Origin: Acholeplasmatales bacterium
GTDB lineage: Bacteria; Bacillota_I; Bacilli_A; Acholeplasmatales; Anaeroplasmataceae
Direction of reading: 5' to 3'
NCBI GenBank assembly: GCA_024690445.1
Contig: JAILPD010000032.1
Location: forward strand, 1-13,575
Length of the DNA: 13,575 nt
The notes beneath the pieces were generated by a model. That model did not search any database. It worked only from the letters and a program-made list of their open reading frames with translations, and was not told the DNA's origin. The translations under genes were made by a program, and so were the position numbers. Shown here piece after piece: positions 13,158-13,575 of this stretch. How positions within the stretch are numbered: position 1 is the stretch's first letter; each line of letters opens with the position of its first letter.

Positions 13158-13575
13158 AAACTAAAGATTTAACTATAATGGCTATTAGCTTATCGCTTAT
13201 GGTAGTATGTTCAAAGATATCATTTAATATTGGAATAATATCTTTAACTCTTCAAACATTCGCTGTTGTAATAATTAGTTTATTACTGGGATGGAAGAAG
13301 GCTGGAATTGTATTTTTAACATATATCATAATGGGATTAATTGGTATACCTGTATTCTCAACTGGTGGAGGATTTCAATATGTGCTTACTCCATCATTTG
13401 GATTTATTGTTGGATTCTTAGTAGCATCCTTAATTATTGGTAGTAATTTTGGTAAATCAAAATGGATGAAGGTAGTTAAGGGTATTATTGGCTTATTAGT
13501 ATTAGATATTATTGGTATGATTTATATGTATATAATATTAAAGTACTATTTAGAAAGTCCTAAGGCTAGTGTAAT
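13154..13575 (+). CDS. bioY: Biotin transporter BioY (ECF S component), 3' end outside the window
   Basis: BioY is the membrane substrate-binding subunit of an energy-coupling-factor biotin transporter. About 140 codons are visible and the frame is open at the right edge. They are very hydrophobic, with several predicted membrane helices. Family signatures are present: ISLTLQTFAV (29-38), LLLGWKKAG (43-51), GLIGIPVFSTGGGFQYVL (61-78) and a SFGFIVGF segment soon after. The ATG overlaps the birA stop (ATGA), with AAGGAG at 13140-13145. The EcfA/EcfT energizing subunits are not visible. Pairing with birA after accABCD makes biotin supply for acetyl-CoA carboxylase the evident role, and suggests, but does not prove, that the cell scavenges biotin. 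Confidence 0.92.
   Translation, partial: MKTKDLTIMAISLSLMVVCSKISFNIGIISLTLQTFAVVIISLLLGWKKAGIVFLTYIIMGLIGIPVFSTGGGFQYVLTPSFGFIVGFLVASLIIGSNFGKSKWMKVVKGIIGLLVLDIIGMIYMYIILKYYLESPKASV

Overview
The window is AT-rich bacterial DNA and every supported gene lies on the + strand. It suggests a low-G+C Bacillota, perhaps an Erysipelotrichia-like or related gut Bacilli lineage; that placement is inferred from base composition, protein style and strong AGGAGG-type ribosome sites. TGA is used as a stop (fabG, birA) and Trp is TGG, so this is the standard bacterial code and not the Mycoplasma/Spiroplasma code.

Region 1 (1-475) is the tail of an rRNA operon: the 3' end of a 5S rRNA, then tRNA-Asn and a terminator. 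A separate small unit with its own promoter and terminator follows, carrying tRNA-Val and tRNA-Thr.

Region 2 (495-2957) holds central carbon genes. A class II fructose-bisphosphate aldolase has its own sigma-A-like promoter and is followed by a weak terminator. Next come an atypical, C-terminally extended RpiB/LacAB-family protein and an unrecognised two-pass membrane protein with a Gly/His-rich N terminus, an EF-hand-like loop and a zinc ribbon. A strong terminator closes the region.

Region 3 (about 3011-13575, running off the right edge) is one apparent operon of at least 13 genes from a single visible promoter (TTGACA-N16-TATAAT) flanked by repeated operator-like sequences. Gene order is ACP, a 795-residue double ketosynthase, fabG, fabZ, a flavodoxin-like FMN reductase, a second ACP, accB, accC, accD, accA, fabD, birA and bioY. 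Together they import biotin (BioY), attach it to AccB (BirA), make malonyl-CoA (AccABCD), load it on ACP (FabD), condense it (ketosynthase), reduce it (FabG) and dehydrate it (FabZ).

The most notable feature is the double ketosynthase. Its first half has a complete Cys-His-Lys-His active site. Its second half has lost the Cys and both His, so it looks like a ketosynthase fused to a chain-length-factor-like partner. No recognisable enoyl reductase (FabI/K/L/V) or FabH is visible. The operon is therefore either an unusual fatty acid synthase completed by genes elsewhere or by the FMN reductase, or a polyene/polyketide-type assembly line with its own malonyl-CoA supply. The sequence alone does not decide between these.
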